Source: Alphaproteobacteria bacterium (GTDB lineage: Bacteria > Pseudomonadota > Alphaproteobacteria > Ferrovibrionales > Ferrovibrionaceae). Taken from it: a DNA stretch of 49,973 bases. The translations under genes were made by a program, and so were the position numbers. Numbering within the stretch: position 1 is the first letter of the stretch; each line of letters starts with the position of its first letter. The notes under the pieces are model-generated. The model was not told where the DNA came from. It saw only the letters and a program-made list of their open reading frames with translations, and ran no database searches. Location of the stretch: NCBI GenBank assembly GCA_947473805.1, contig CANJGB010000026.1:1-49973 (forward strand), given 5' to 3'. This document shows, piece by piece, positions 8,517-16,626 of the stretch.

Positions 8517-8744
8517 TTAAAGCTTGCCTTTCCGCAGGCGGAACGTCAGGACGCCCCCGGCTTCGCTCGCCTCTTCCAGCACATGGCCGGCCTCGCTGCA
8601 GAAGCGCGGAAAATCGTCGCGCGCCGCCGGGTCGGTCGCCAGCACCACGATTACCTCGCCCGGGCCCAGCGCCAGCAACGCCTTGCGCGCGCGCAGGACA
8701 GGCAGCGGGCATTGCAGACCTTTGAGGTCGAGGATGCGGTCCAT
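8517..8744 (-). CDS. tusA: TusA-family sulfur carrier protein
   Basis: This is a 75-aa protein with the TusA signature CPLP inside LDLKGLQCPLPVLRARKAL, where the cysteine carries persulfide sulfur. The C-terminal beta strand ends in a basic tail (VLTFRLRKGKL). I chose the start at 8742-8744 (MDRILDLKG), preceded by AAGG about 12 bases upstream; a longer in-frame ORF from 8807 would overlap the divergent ccdA. As the first gene of the tusA-soeABC unit it probably serves cytoplasmic sulfur oxidation rather than, or as well as, tRNA thiolation. In sulfur oxidisers TusA passes sulfane sulfur towards the sulfite-forming steps. Confidence 0.88.
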   Translation of the reverse strand: MDRILDLKGLQCPLPVLRARKALLALGPGEVIVVLATDPAARDDFPRFCSEAGHVLEEASEAGGVLTFRLRKGKL

Positions 8745-8787
8745 CTTTGGGCTGGCCTTTGCAGGGGGTGAATCCTTATATCCGCCC

Positions 8788-9528
8788 ATGGCCATTGCCG
8801 ACATCACCTATCTGGCTGCCGCGGGCGCGGGCGTCGTCAGCTTTCTCAGCCCCTGTGTCCTGCCGCTGGTGCCGGCCTATCTGTGCTTCGTCGCCGGCGC
8901 GACGTTCGAGGAGCTGACCGCCGAGGGCGGCGAGAAGGTGCCGGTCGCGCGGGTCGCGGTGCCGGCTTTGGCCTTCATCCTGGGCTTTGCGACCGTGTTC
9001 ATGGTCATGGGCGCCTCCGCCTCGGCAATCAACCAACTCGTCTTCCGGCATCTCGACATCATCTCGAAAATCGCCGGCGCGGTGATCGTGCTGTTCGGCC
9101 TGAACTATATGGGCCTGTACCGCCTCGCTTTGCTGAACCGTGAGGCGCGCTTCCACCTGCCGGCGCTGGGCAGCGGTCCGGGCAGCGCTTACTTGGTCGG
9201 CCTCGCCTTCGCGTTCGGGTGGACGCCGTGCATTGGTCCGATCCTGGCCACCATCCTGACCGTCGCGGCGCGCAGCGATTCCCTTGGCTTCGGCGTTTCG
9301 CTGCTCGGCACCTACGCCCTCGGCCTAGGCATCCCGTTCCTTGCCGCAGCCCTGGCCATTCGCCCGTTCATGGCCTTCATGGCCCGCTATCGCCGGCACA
9401 TGCGCATGGTCGAGATTGCCACCGGCGCGCTTCTGGTGCTCACCGGCGCACTGATCTTTTTCAACGCCTTCAGCCAACTCGGCTTCTGGCTGCTGGAGCT
9501 GATGCCCGGACTCGCGACCCTCGGCTGA
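8788..9528 (+). CDS. ccdA: CcdA-type cytochrome c biogenesis / thiol-electron transport membrane protein
   Basis: This is a 246-aa polytopic protein with six hydrophobic segments. It has the two conserved redox cysteines of the CcdA/DsbD-beta family, one in FLSPCVLPLVPAY and one in FGWTPCIGPILATIL. CcdA carries reducing equivalents from cytoplasmic thioredoxin to periplasmic thiol proteins, as needed for cytochrome c maturation and for some sulfur-oxidation proteins. The ATG at 8788 was chosen because the protein then opens directly with the first membrane segment. It diverges from tusA across 43 bases, so the two genes must share a promoter region. Confidence 0.9.
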   Translation: MAIADITYLAAAGAGVVSFLSPCVLPLVPAYLCFVAGATFEELTAEGGEKVPVARVAVPALAFILGFATVFMVMGASASAINQLVFRHLDIISKIAGAVIVLFGLNYMGLYRLALLNREARFHLPALGSGPGSAYLVGLAFAFGWTPCIGPILATILTVAARSDSLGFGVSLLGTYALGLGIPFLAAALAIRPFMAFMARYRRHMRMVEIATGALLVLTGALIFFNAFSQLGFWLLELMPGLATLG

Positions 9529-9706
9529 GCGAAACACTGCCCTTCATTTAGGCAAATGGGCGGTCGTGCGGCGTTTCCCTGCCGCCGCCGGATGCACGAA
9601 TCGCTGGCGTTCCGGTGCGTTTCCGCTGGAACACCCTTTGCATACATCGCTCCGTGAACTTGATCCGCGGCGCGTGTGCCGCCGGATTGATCGAACGGGG
9701 GCAGGC

Positions 9707-10825
9707 ATGACTTTTGACAAGAAGATTTCCCGGCGTCTGGCGCTGGGCGGCATTGCGGCGGGTGCGCTGACAACGGCGCTGCCGATGCGCTCGGCCTTCG
9801 CGGCCAAGAAAGTCACCATCGGTTTCATCTATGTCGGCCCGCGCGACGACTACGGCTACAACCAGGCCCATGCGGAGGGCGCCGCCGCGCTCAAGAAAAT
9901 GGCCGATGTGAAAATCATCGAAGAGGAAAAGGTGCCCGAGACGCTGGCCGTCGAGAAATCGATGGAGAGCATGATCAATCTCGATGGCGCCAGCCTCATC
10001 TTCCCGACCTCGTTCGGCTATTTCGACCCGCACATGCTGAAGATGGCGCAGAAATATCCGAAGGTGCAGTTCCGCCACGCCGCCGGCATGTGGGACAAGG
10101 CCAAGCACCCGGCCAATGCCGGCTCCTATTTCGGCTATATCGACGAGTGCCAGTACCTCTCGGGCATCGTCGCCGGCCACACCAGCAAGAGCGGCAAGCT
10201 GGGCTTCGTCGCCGCCAAGCCGATCCCCCAGGTGGTGCGCAACATCAATGCCTTTGCGCTGGGCGCGCGCAGCGCCAATCCGAACGCCACCGTGCAGGTC
10301 GTCTTCACCGGCGACTGGTCGATGCCGGTCAAGGAGGCCGAGGCCACCAACAACATGATCGCGCAGGGTATCGACGTCATCACCTGCCACGTCGACAGCC
10401 CCAAGGTGGTGATCGAGACGGCCGAGCGCGGCGGCATCATGACCTGCGGCTACCACGCCAATCAGTCCAAGCTGGCGCCCAAGGGCTACCTCACCGGCGC
10501 CGAGTGGAACTGGTCGAAGGTCTATACCGACTTCGCCAACCAGTTGCAGGCCGACAAGCCGCTGCCGAACTTCGTGCGCGGCGGCCTGAAGGACGGCTTC
10601 GTCAAGACCTCGCCCTACGGCGCGCTGGTCGGCGCCGAAGCGCGCAAACATGCCGACGAGGTGAAGGCGAAAATGGCCTCGACCGGCGTCGTCATCTTCA
10701 AGGGCCCGCTGAAGGACAACAAGGGCAACGAGGTCATCGCGCCGGGCAAGGACTACGACCAGTTCGACCTGTGGCTCGAAGGCATGAACTGGCTGACCCA
10801 GGGTGTGATCGGGTCGATCTCCTAA
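9707..10825 (+). CDS. BMP-family ABC transporter substrate-binding protein
   Basis: This periplasmic binding protein of 372 aa starts at the ATG at 9707, behind GGGGGCAGG. Its signal peptide is Tat-like, with KKISRRLALGG followed by a hydrophobic stretch and cleavage near SAFAA. The mature part shows the basic membrane protein/PnrA fold: TIGFIYVGPRDDYGYNQAHAEG near the start, then FPTSFGYFDPHML and GSYFGYIDECQYLSG. BMP proteins usually bind nucleosides or other small nitrogen heterocycles. Here the operon also encodes a biuret-hydrolase-like enzyme, so biuret or a related urea-type compound is a reasonable but unproven ligand. The first permease follows immediately. Confidence 0.9.
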   Translation: MTFDKKISRRLALGGIAAGALTTALPMRSAFAAKKVTIGFIYVGPRDDYGYNQAHAEGAAALKKMADVKIIEEEKVPETLAVEKSMESMINLDGASLIFPTSFGYFDPHMLKMAQKYPKVQFRHAAGMWDKAKHPANAGSYFGYIDECQYLSGIVAGHTSKSGKLGFVAAKPIPQVVRNINAFALGARSANPNATVQVVFTGDWSMPVKEAEATNNMIAQGIDVITCHVDSPKVVIETAERGGIMTCGYHANQSKLAPKGYLTGAEWNWSKVYTDFANQLQADKPLPNFVRGGLKDGFVKTSPYGALVGAEARKHADEVKAKMASTGVVIFKGPLKDNKGNEVIAPGKDYDQFDLWLEGMNWLTQGVIGSIS

Positions 10826-10826
10826 C

Positions 10827-11921
10827 TTGGCCAGCGTCGAAACCGCTGCGGTTCCAGCCGGCGCCGGCCTGGGCGAAAGCCTGCGCCGCGCCGCCGAGGC
10901 GGCCAGCGTACCGCTCGGCTCGCTGGTCGTCGCCGGCCTCGTCTTCGCACTGTTCATCTGGGCGGTGGCGGGTGCCAATCCGCTCGAGGTGTACGAGCTG
11001 ATGTACACCGGCGGCTTCGGTTCGTGGTTCTCGCTGCAGAACACGCTGCAGCGCGCGGCACCTTTGATCCTCACCGCGCTCTGCACCGCCCTGCCCGCGC
11101 GGCTTGGCCTCGTCATCATCGGCGGTGAAGGCGCGCTGGTGCTGGGCGGCCTTGCCGCCGCGGCCATGGGCCTCGCGCTGCATGCGGCCTCGCCCCTGAT
11201 CGTGCAGCTCGGCATGGCGCTGGCTGGCATGGCGGTGGGTGCGATCTGGATCGCGCTGGCCGGCTGGCTGCGCCAGTATCGCGGCGTCAACGAGACGATC
11301 TCCAGCCTGTTGCTGACCTATATCGCCATCGCCATCCTGAACCAGCTGGTCGAGGGCGTGATGCGCGATCCGGCCAGCCTGAACAAGCCATCGACCTCGC
11401 ATATCGGCGACGCCAACATGATCGGCCTCATTCCCGGCACCGACGTGCACTGGGGCCTCGTCTTCGGCGTCGTCGCCTGCGTCGCCTCGTACGTGCTGAT
11501 GTCGCACACCACGTTCGGCTTCGCCGCGCGCATGGTCGGCGGCAATGTGCGGGCCGCCCGCATGTCGGGCCTGAACGTGGGCCTGTTGACCATCGTGGTC
11601 TGCGCGCTAGGCGGCGCGGCAGCGGGCCTGGCCGGCATGGTCGAGGTCGGCGCCGTGCATGGCCGCGCCAACGGCTCGCTCGCCATCGGCTATGGCTATA
11701 CCGGCATCCTGGTCGCCTTCCTCGCGCGGCAGAACCCGCTGGCAATCATTCCGGTCGCCATATTGCTCGGTGGCATCAACGCCTCCAGCGGCCTGCTGCA
11801 GCGCCGGCTCGATCTGCCCAACGCCTCGGTGCTGGTGCTGCAGGGCATCATCTTCGTGCTGATCCTGGCCGGCGAAACCTTCTACGGCCGCATCCGCCTG
11901 TTCCGCCGCAAGGAGGCCTAG
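10827..11921 (+). CDS. ABC transporter permease (BMP/ribose-type, first subunit)
   Basis: This 364-aa integral membrane protein has about ten hydrophobic segments and the BPD_transp_2 family motif GEGALVLGGLAAAAMGL. It contains a conserved cytoplasmic loop region with LRQYRGVNETISSLLLTYIA. The TTG at 10827, directly after the binding-protein stop, is the only in-frame start that keeps the N-terminus; no good ribosome site is seen, so translation is probably coupled. It pairs with the second permease downstream to form the membrane pore of the importer. Confidence 0.9.
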   Translation: MASVETAAVPAGAGLGESLRRAAEAASVPLGSLVVAGLVFALFIWAVAGANPLEVYELMYTGGFGSWFSLQNTLQRAAPLILTALCTALPARLGLVIIGGEGALVLGGLAAAAMGLALHAASPLIVQLGMALAGMAVGAIWIALAGWLRQYRGVNETISSLLLTYIAIAILNQLVEGVMRDPASLNKPSTSHIGDANMIGLIPGTDVHWGLVFGVVACVASYVLMSHTTFGFAARMVGGNVRAARMSGLNVGLLTIVVCALGGAAAGLAGMVEVGAVHGRANGSLAIGYGYTGILVAFLARQNPLAIIPVAILLGGINASSGLLQRRLDLPNASVLVLQGIIFVLILAGETFYGRIRLFRRKEA

Positions 11922-11924
11922 GCG

Positions 11925-12848
11925 ATGGAGGGCGAACTCGGCCTCTGGGGCATTCCGCTGGCGATCTTCGCCGGCGCGATCCGCGTCTCGACCCCGTTCC
12001 TGTTCGTCAGCCTCGGCGAATGCCTCACCGAGAAAAGCGGCCGCATCAATCTCGGCCTCGAAGGCACGCTGATCATGGGCGCCATGAGCGGCTATGCCAT
12101 CTCCTACCTCTCGGGGTCGCCGTGGCTGGGCGTGCTGGTGGCGGGCATGGCCGGCATGCTGCTGGGCGCGCTGCACGCCTGCATCTGCTCGCTGCCGCGC
12201 GTCAACGACATCGCGGTCGGCATCGCGCTGATGCTGTTCGGCACCGGCCTCGCCTTCTATCTCGGCAAGCCGTTCGTGCAGCCCAAGGCCGACATCCTGC
12301 CGGCAGTCGAATTCGGCTGGTGGAGTGACATTCCCCAGGTGCGCGCGGCGCTGCAGGTGAATGTGCTGTTCATCATCGGCGTGATACTCGCGCCGGTCAT
12401 CCTGTGGTTCCTGCGTTCGACCCGCTGGGGCCTGATCCTGCGCACCGTGGGCGACAGCGCCGACGCCGCGCGTGCCATGGGCTACGACGTGCTGTGGGTA
12501 CGGCTGGTTGCGACCGTGGCCGGCGGCTTCCTGGCCGGCATCGGTGGCGCCTTCCTGTCGCTGTTTTATCCCGGCAGCTGGAACGAAAGCCTGTCCAGCG
12601 GCCAGGGCCTGATGGCCATCGCTCTCGTTATTTTCGCCCGCTGGAACCCGATGCGCTGTCTCTGGGCCTCGTTGCTGTTCGGCGGCACTGCCGCCCTTGG
12701 CCCCGCGCTGCAATCGGTCGGCGTGACTCAAGGCTATTACATCTTCAACGCCGCGCCGTACGTGCTCACCCTCGCCATCATGATTGCCACCTGCTCGCCG
12801 CGCCGCAACCTGGCCGGCGCACCGGGCGAACTCAGCGTGACCAAATGA
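11925..12848 (+). CDS. ABC transporter permease (BMP/ribose-type, second subunit)
   Basis: This is a 307-aa membrane protein of the same family as its neighbour. It begins with a helix containing [20 protein letters not shown] and then [19 protein letters not shown], the usual pattern of the shorter permease in these importers. Its ATG has AAGGAGG nine bases upstream, lying within the last codons of the previous gene. Its stop overlaps the start of the hydrolase gene as ATGA. Together with its partner it should form the heterodimeric pore. Confidence 0.9.
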   Translation: MEGELGLWGIPLAIFAGAIRVSTPFLFVSLGECLTEKSGRINLGLEGTLIMGAMSGYAISYLSGSPWLGVLVAGMAGMLLGALHACICSLPRVNDIAVGIALMLFGTGLAFYLGKPFVQPKADILPAVEFGWWSDIPQVRAALQVNVLFIIGVILAPVILWFLRSTRWGLILRTVGDSADAARAMGYDVLWVRLVATVAGGFLAGIGGAFLSLFYPGSWNESLSSGQGLMAIALVIFARWNPMRCLWASLLFGGTAALGPALQSVGVTQGYYIFNAAPYVLTLAIMIATCSPRRNLAGAPGELSVTK

Positions 12849-13522
12849 CGACTGTAAACGCCGACCCCTATCCCTGGCCGTTCGACGGCGCGCTGACGCC
12901 GGCGAACACCGCTTTGATCGTCATCGACATGCAGACCGACTTCTGCGGTGCCGGCGGCTATGTTGATAGCATGGGCTACGACATCGCCCTGACCCGCGCG
13001 CCGATCGAGCCGATCAGGCGCACCATGGCCGCGCTGCGCGCCAAGGGCTACACCGTCATCCATACCCGCGAGGGGCACCGGCCCGATTTGGCCGACCTGC
13101 CGGCGAACAAGCGCTGGCGCTCGCGGCGCATCGGCGTGGGCATCGGCGACGCTGGCCCGTGCGGCCGCATCCTGGTGCGCGGCGAGCCGGGCTGGGAGAT
13201 CATCCCCGAACTGGCGCCACTGCCGGGTGAGGTCATAATCGACAAGCCGGGCAAGGGCTCGTTCTGCGCCACCGACCTGGAACTGGTGCTGCACACCCGT
13301 GGCATCCGCAACCTGGTTCTGTCGGGCATCACCACCGACGTCTGCGTGCACACCACCATGCGCGAGGCGAATGACCGCGGCTTCGAGTGCCTGCTGCTGG
13401 AAGATTGCTGCGCCGCGACCGATCCGGGCAATCACGCTGCCGCGCTGAAGATGGTCAAGATGCAAGGCGGCGTGTTCGGCGCTGTTGCGACGAGTGACGC
13501 GTTCGTGGCGGCCCTGCCATGA
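12845..13522 (+). CDS. biuH: Isochorismatase-family cysteine hydrolase, probable biuret amidohydrolase
   Basis: This 225-aa cysteine hydrolase should cleave biuret to allophanate and ammonia. The family triad is visible as D28 (VIDMQTDF), K134 ([10 protein letters not shown]) and C167 (ITTDVCV). From memory, Rhizobium leguminosarum BiuH uses D36, K142, C175 and Q215. Subtracting eight from each gives exactly D28, K134, C167 and Q207 here (KMQGGVFG), and I recall much of the surrounding sequence ([19 protein letters not shown]) as shared. It overlaps the upstream permease and the downstream ATPase by 4 bases each. No cyanuric acid hydrolase or allophanate hydrolase gene is in the window. The alternative is a close paralogue acting on another ureide. 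Confidence 0.8.
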   Translation: MTTVNADPYPWPFDGALTPANTALIVIDMQTDFCGAGGYVDSMGYDIALTRAPIEPIRRTMAALRAKGYTVIHTREGHRPDLADLPANKRWRSRRIGVGIGDAGPCGRILVRGEPGWEIIPELAPLPGEVIIDKPGKGSFCATDLELVLHTRGIRNLVLSGITTDVCVHTTMREANDRGFECLLLEDCCAATDPGNHAAALKMVKMQGGVFGAVATSDAFVAALP

Positions 13523-15030
13523 CCGGCCGCGCCCAGACCATCGAGGCCATCGGCATCACCAAGCGCTTCGGCGCCTTCACCGCCCTCGACAACGTGTCCG
13601 CGAAGATCGAGGCCGGCAGTTTCCATGCCCTGCTGGGCGAGAACGGCGCCGGCAAGAGCACGCTGGTCAAATGCATCATGGGCTACTACACGCCCGACGA
13701 CGGGTCCGTTCTGGTCGATGACCGCGAGCGCGAGATCGCCAATCCGCGCGACGCGCATGCGCTGGGCATCGGCATGGTCTATCAGCACTTCACGCTGGTG
13801 CCGGGCATGACCGTGCTGGAAAACCTGGTCATGGCCCGGGCCGACGTGCCGGCGATCATCGACTGGGCGAAGGAGCGCAAGGGTGTCGAGGCCTTCCTGC
13901 AGAAGATGCCGTTTCGTGTGCCGCTGAACCTGCCGGCCGCCCGGCTTGCCGCCGGCGAAAAGCAGAAGGTCGAAATCCTCAAGCAGCTCTATCTCGACCG
14001 CCGCTTCCTGATCCTCGACGAGCCGACCTCGGTGCTGACGCCGCAGGAGGCCGACGAGGTGCTGGGCCTGCTGCGCCAGATGACGCGCGACGGCCTGCTG
14101 ACCATCCTGATGATCACCCACAAGTTCCGCGAGGTCATGGCCTTTGCCGACGCCGTCACCGTCCTGCGCCGGGGCAAGCCCGCCGGCAGCGGCAAGGTCG
14201 CCGACCTGACGCCCACCGACATGGCGACGATGATGATCGGCGCCGAGCCGCCGGCCCACGGCAATGGCGACCGCACGGTGCATGACGGCAAGGTGGTGGT
14301 CGAAATCCGCAACCTGGTGGCCGAGAACGACGCCGGCGCCATCGCGGTGGAACAACTGAGTCTCAGCCTGCGCGCGGGTGAGATCGTCGGCATTGCCGGC
14401 GTGTCGGGCAACGGGCAGAGCCAGCTGGTCGAGGTGCTGGCCGGCCAGCGCGTGCCGGTTGGCGGCGGCGTGCTGGTGCACGGCGAGCCCTATGGCGCAC
14501 GCCGCGCCGAGAGCCAGCGCCTGCGTGTGTTCTGCCTGCCTGAGGAACCGCCGCGCAATGCCTGCGTGCCGAAGATGAGCGTGGCCGAAAACATCGCGTT
14601 CCGCCGCTTCGACCAGGCGCCGTTCGCCCGCCGCGCCTGGCTGAACCGCAAGCCGATGCGCACCTGGGCGCGTGAAATGATCAGCCGTTACCGCGTCAAG
14701 ACAGTTTCGGCTGATTCACCCATTGCGGATTTGTCCGGTGGCAACGTGCAGCGCGCCGTGCTGGCGCGCGAACTGTCGGGCGACGTCGACGTGCTGGTGG
14801 TGGCCAATCCGTGCTTCGGCCTCGACTTCGCGGCGGTGGCGGAAATCCGCGGCCAGATCCTCGCCGCCCGCAATCGCGGCGCCGCCGTGCTGCTGGTCAG
14901 CGAGGACCTGGACGAGATTTTCGAACTGGCCGACCGCGTCCTGGTCATGTTCCACGGCCATATCGTGCACGAAACACCGATTGGCAGCGCGGATATCGCT
15001 GTCATTGGCCGCGCCATGGCGGGTAACTAG
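13519..15030 (+). CDS. ABC transporter ATPase with two nucleotide-binding domains
   Basis: This 503-aa ATPase is of the RbsA/XylG type and energises the BMP-family importer. Domain 1 has Walker A at residues 40-47 (GENGAGKS), an unusual signature LAAGEKQ instead of LSGGE, and Walker [11 protein letters not shown]. Domain 2 has a degenerate P-loop (GVSGNGQSQ, no GKS/T), an intact signature [12 protein letters not shown] and a degenerate Walker B ([10 protein letters not shown]), as is common in this family. It starts inside the hydrolase gene (ATGA overlap), the last gene of the operon. Convergent with rpoH, one base apart. Confidence 0.92.
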   Translation: MTGRAQTIEAIGITKRFGAFTALDNVSAKIEAGSFHALLGENGAGKSTLVKCIMGYYTPDDGSVLVDDREREIANPRDAHALGIGMVYQHFTLVPGMTVLENLVMARADVPAIIDWAKERKGVEAFLQKMPFRVPLNLPAARLAAGEKQKVEILKQLYLDRRFLILDEPTSVLTPQEADEVLGLLRQMTRDGLLTILMITHKFREVMAFADAVTVLRRGKPAGSGKVADLTPTDMATMMIGAEPPAHGNGDRTVHDGKVVVEIRNLVAENDAGAIAVEQLSLSLRAGEIVGIAGVSGNGQSQLVEVLAGQRVPVGGGVLVHGEPYGARRAESQRLRVFCLPEEPPRNACVPKMSVAENIAFRRFDQAPFARRAWLNRKPMRTWAREMISRYRVKTVSADSPIADLSGGNVQRAVLARELSGDVDVLVVANPCFGLDFAAVAEIRGQILAARNRGAAVLLVSEDLDEIFELADRVLVMFHGHIVHETPIGSADIAVIGRAMAGN

Positions 15031-15031
15031 A

Positions 15032-15928
15032 TCAGCAGCAGGCCGGCGTCGCGCCACTCGCGCCTGGGCCGCCGCTGGCATAGCGCAGCACCGCCTGCTT
15101 CAGCTTGCCCAGTGCCTTCTGCTCGATCTGGCGCACCCGCTCCTTGGTCACGCCCAGCGTCTGGCCGATCTCTTCCAGCGTAACCGCATCATCCTGCAGC
15201 TGACGCTGCTTGACGATCAGCAGTTCGCGCGGATTCAGTTCGTTCAGCGCGGCCTTGAGCCACGCACTGCGCCGCGTGCCTTCACGCCGGTTCAGCACGA
15301 TATCCTCAGGCGTCGGCCCCATGTCGGGCAGCAGATCGCCAATGGTTGTGTCGCCCTCCTCGCCGACCGGCAGGTCCAGCGACTGGTCCTTGCTGCCAAG
15401 GCGGGCCATCATGGTTTCGACATCCCGCGGCGATGCCTTCAGCGCGGCGGCGACTTCGTTGCGCACTTCCGTCGGCGACAGGTCGGGGTTCTTGCCCTCG
15501 ATGCGCGCGCGCAGCCAGCGCAGCTTGAAGAACATCGCCTTCTGCGTGGCGCTGGAGCCCGAGCGCACGATGGACCAGTTGCGCAGCACGTATTCCTGCA
15601 TGGCCGAGCGCACCCACCAGGTGGCGTAGGTCGAGAAGCGTACCTCGCGGCCCGTGTCGAAGCGCGACGCGGCCTGGAGGATGCCGAGCATGCCCTCCTG
15701 CACCAGGTCCGACAGAGGCAGGCCGTAGTTGCGGAAGCGGCCGGCCTGCTTGATGACCATGCGCAGGTACGCCTCGGTCAGCTGGTGCAGGGCCTTCTCG
15801 TCGGCCTTGTCGCGCCAGCGGTTGATCAGGTCGTATTCGGTGGCCTGTTCCAGGTAGGGGGCCTTCAGGGCCTTGCGCACCAGGGCGGGATCAACTTCCA
15901 GTTCACGGATTTCAGCGGCGTAAGCCAT
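15032..15928 (-). CDS. rpoH: RNA polymerase sigma-32 family factor RpoH
   Basis: This heat-shock-type sigma factor of 298 aa has region 2 with DLVQEGMLGILQAASRFD and RFSTYATWWVRSAMQEYVLR, an RpoH box (TQKAMFFKLRWLR), and region 4 with LEEIGQTLGVTKERVRQIEQKAL. Its start has GGAG at a proper distance. Many alphaproteobacteria carry two rpoH genes. The divergent RpoH box (K at the usual N position) and short C-tail ending in two cysteines would fit a second, oxidative-stress type RpoH2, but this is inference. It diverges from the MarR gene across 41 bases. Confidence 0.92.
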   Translation of the reverse strand: MAYAAEIRELEVDPALVRKALKAPYLEQATEYDLINRWRDKADEKALHQLTEAYLRMVIKQAGRFRNYGLPLSDLVQEGMLGILQAASRFDTGREVRFSTYATWWVRSAMQEYVLRNWSIVRSGSSATQKAMFFKLRWLRARIEGKNPDLSPTEVRNEVAAALKASPRDVETMMARLGSKDQSLDLPVGEEGDTTIGDLLPDMGPTPEDIVLNRREGTRRSAWLKAALNELNPRELLIVKQRQLQDDAVTLEEIGQTLGVTKERVRQIEQKALGKLKQAVLRYASGGPGASGATPACC

Positions 15929-15969
15929 TCGCTATACTCCTGCCCTCAGGCGCGCTATATGCGCTGGAG

Positions 15970-16626
15970 ATGTCATTTAGTATCGACCCGATGATAGTTA
16001 AACCCCGCCGGCTTGGCAAGAAAGATATCGACTCGCTACCAATGACCGTGGACCCAGGCGCCCTTGCTCACCGCACCGCCCAACTGATTGATCGGTTGGC
16101 CCGGGTGACCCGTGAACTGCAGTTCTGCGGCGGTCTCAACCCCGCCCAGTGGGAAGCCCTGCGGTTCGTGGCCCGCGCCAACCGCTACTCGTCAACACCA
16201 GGTGCCCTGTCCGAATTCCTCGGCACCACCAAGGGCACAGTGTCGCAGACCCTGATCGCGCTCGAGGCCAAGGGCTACGTCCTGCGCATCCGCGGCACCG
16301 AGGACCGCCGCCAGGTCGGCCTGACCCTGACCGATGCGGGCCGCACCCTGCTGGAACAGGACCCCATTTCCGACATCGAAAACGCCGCCGCCAAGATGCC
16401 CCCCGACCAGGGCGAGGTCCTGCTGCGCAGCCTGACCCGCCTGCTGCACGACGTGCAGGCGCGCCATGGCGTGAAAGAGTTTGGCGTCTGTGCCGAATGC
16501 ACCCTGTTCTGCGTCAACGAGCCGGAGGTAAAGGCCGCCGGTGGCGGCGTCTGCGGCATGACCGGCGACAACCTGAGCGAAGAGGAAAGCGGCAAGATCT
16601 GCATCAACCAGCAACGCGCCGGCTGA
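15970..16626 (+). CDS. MarR-family regulator with a cysteine-rich C-terminal tail
   Basis: This winged-helix regulator has about 218 aa. The DNA-binding part runs PAQWEALRFVARANR, then LSEFLGTTKGTVSQTLIALEAKGYVLR and the wing RGTEDRRQVGLTLTDAG. After the dimerisation helices comes a tail with five cysteines: FGVCAECTLFC, then GGGVCGMTG and GKICINQQ. The spacing (CxxCxxxC, then two more) looks like a metal or iron-sulfur site. Related MarR proteins with such a tail occur in alphaproteobacteria, but their ligand is unknown to me. The start is uncertain: ATGs at 15970, 15991 and 16042 are possible, none with a strong ribosome site. Its 3' end overlaps the convergent kinase gene by 23 bases. Confidence 0.88.
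   Translation: MSFSIDPMIVKPRRLGKKDIDSLPMTVDPGALAHRTAQLIDRLARVTRELQFCGGLNPAQWEALRFVARANRYSSTPGALSEFLGTTKGTVSQTLIALEAKGYVLRIRGTEDRRQVGLTLTDAGRTLLEQDPISDIENAAAKMPPDQGEVLLRSLTRLLHDVQARHGVKEFGVCAECTLFCVNEPEVKAAGGGVCGMTGDNLSEEESGKICINQQRAG

Noticed and set aside
9548-11290. 580-codon open frame on the minus strand
   Set aside because: It lies fully antisense to the binding protein and permease genes; its His/Asp/Arg/Ala-rich composition is typical of a shadow frame in GC-rich DNA.
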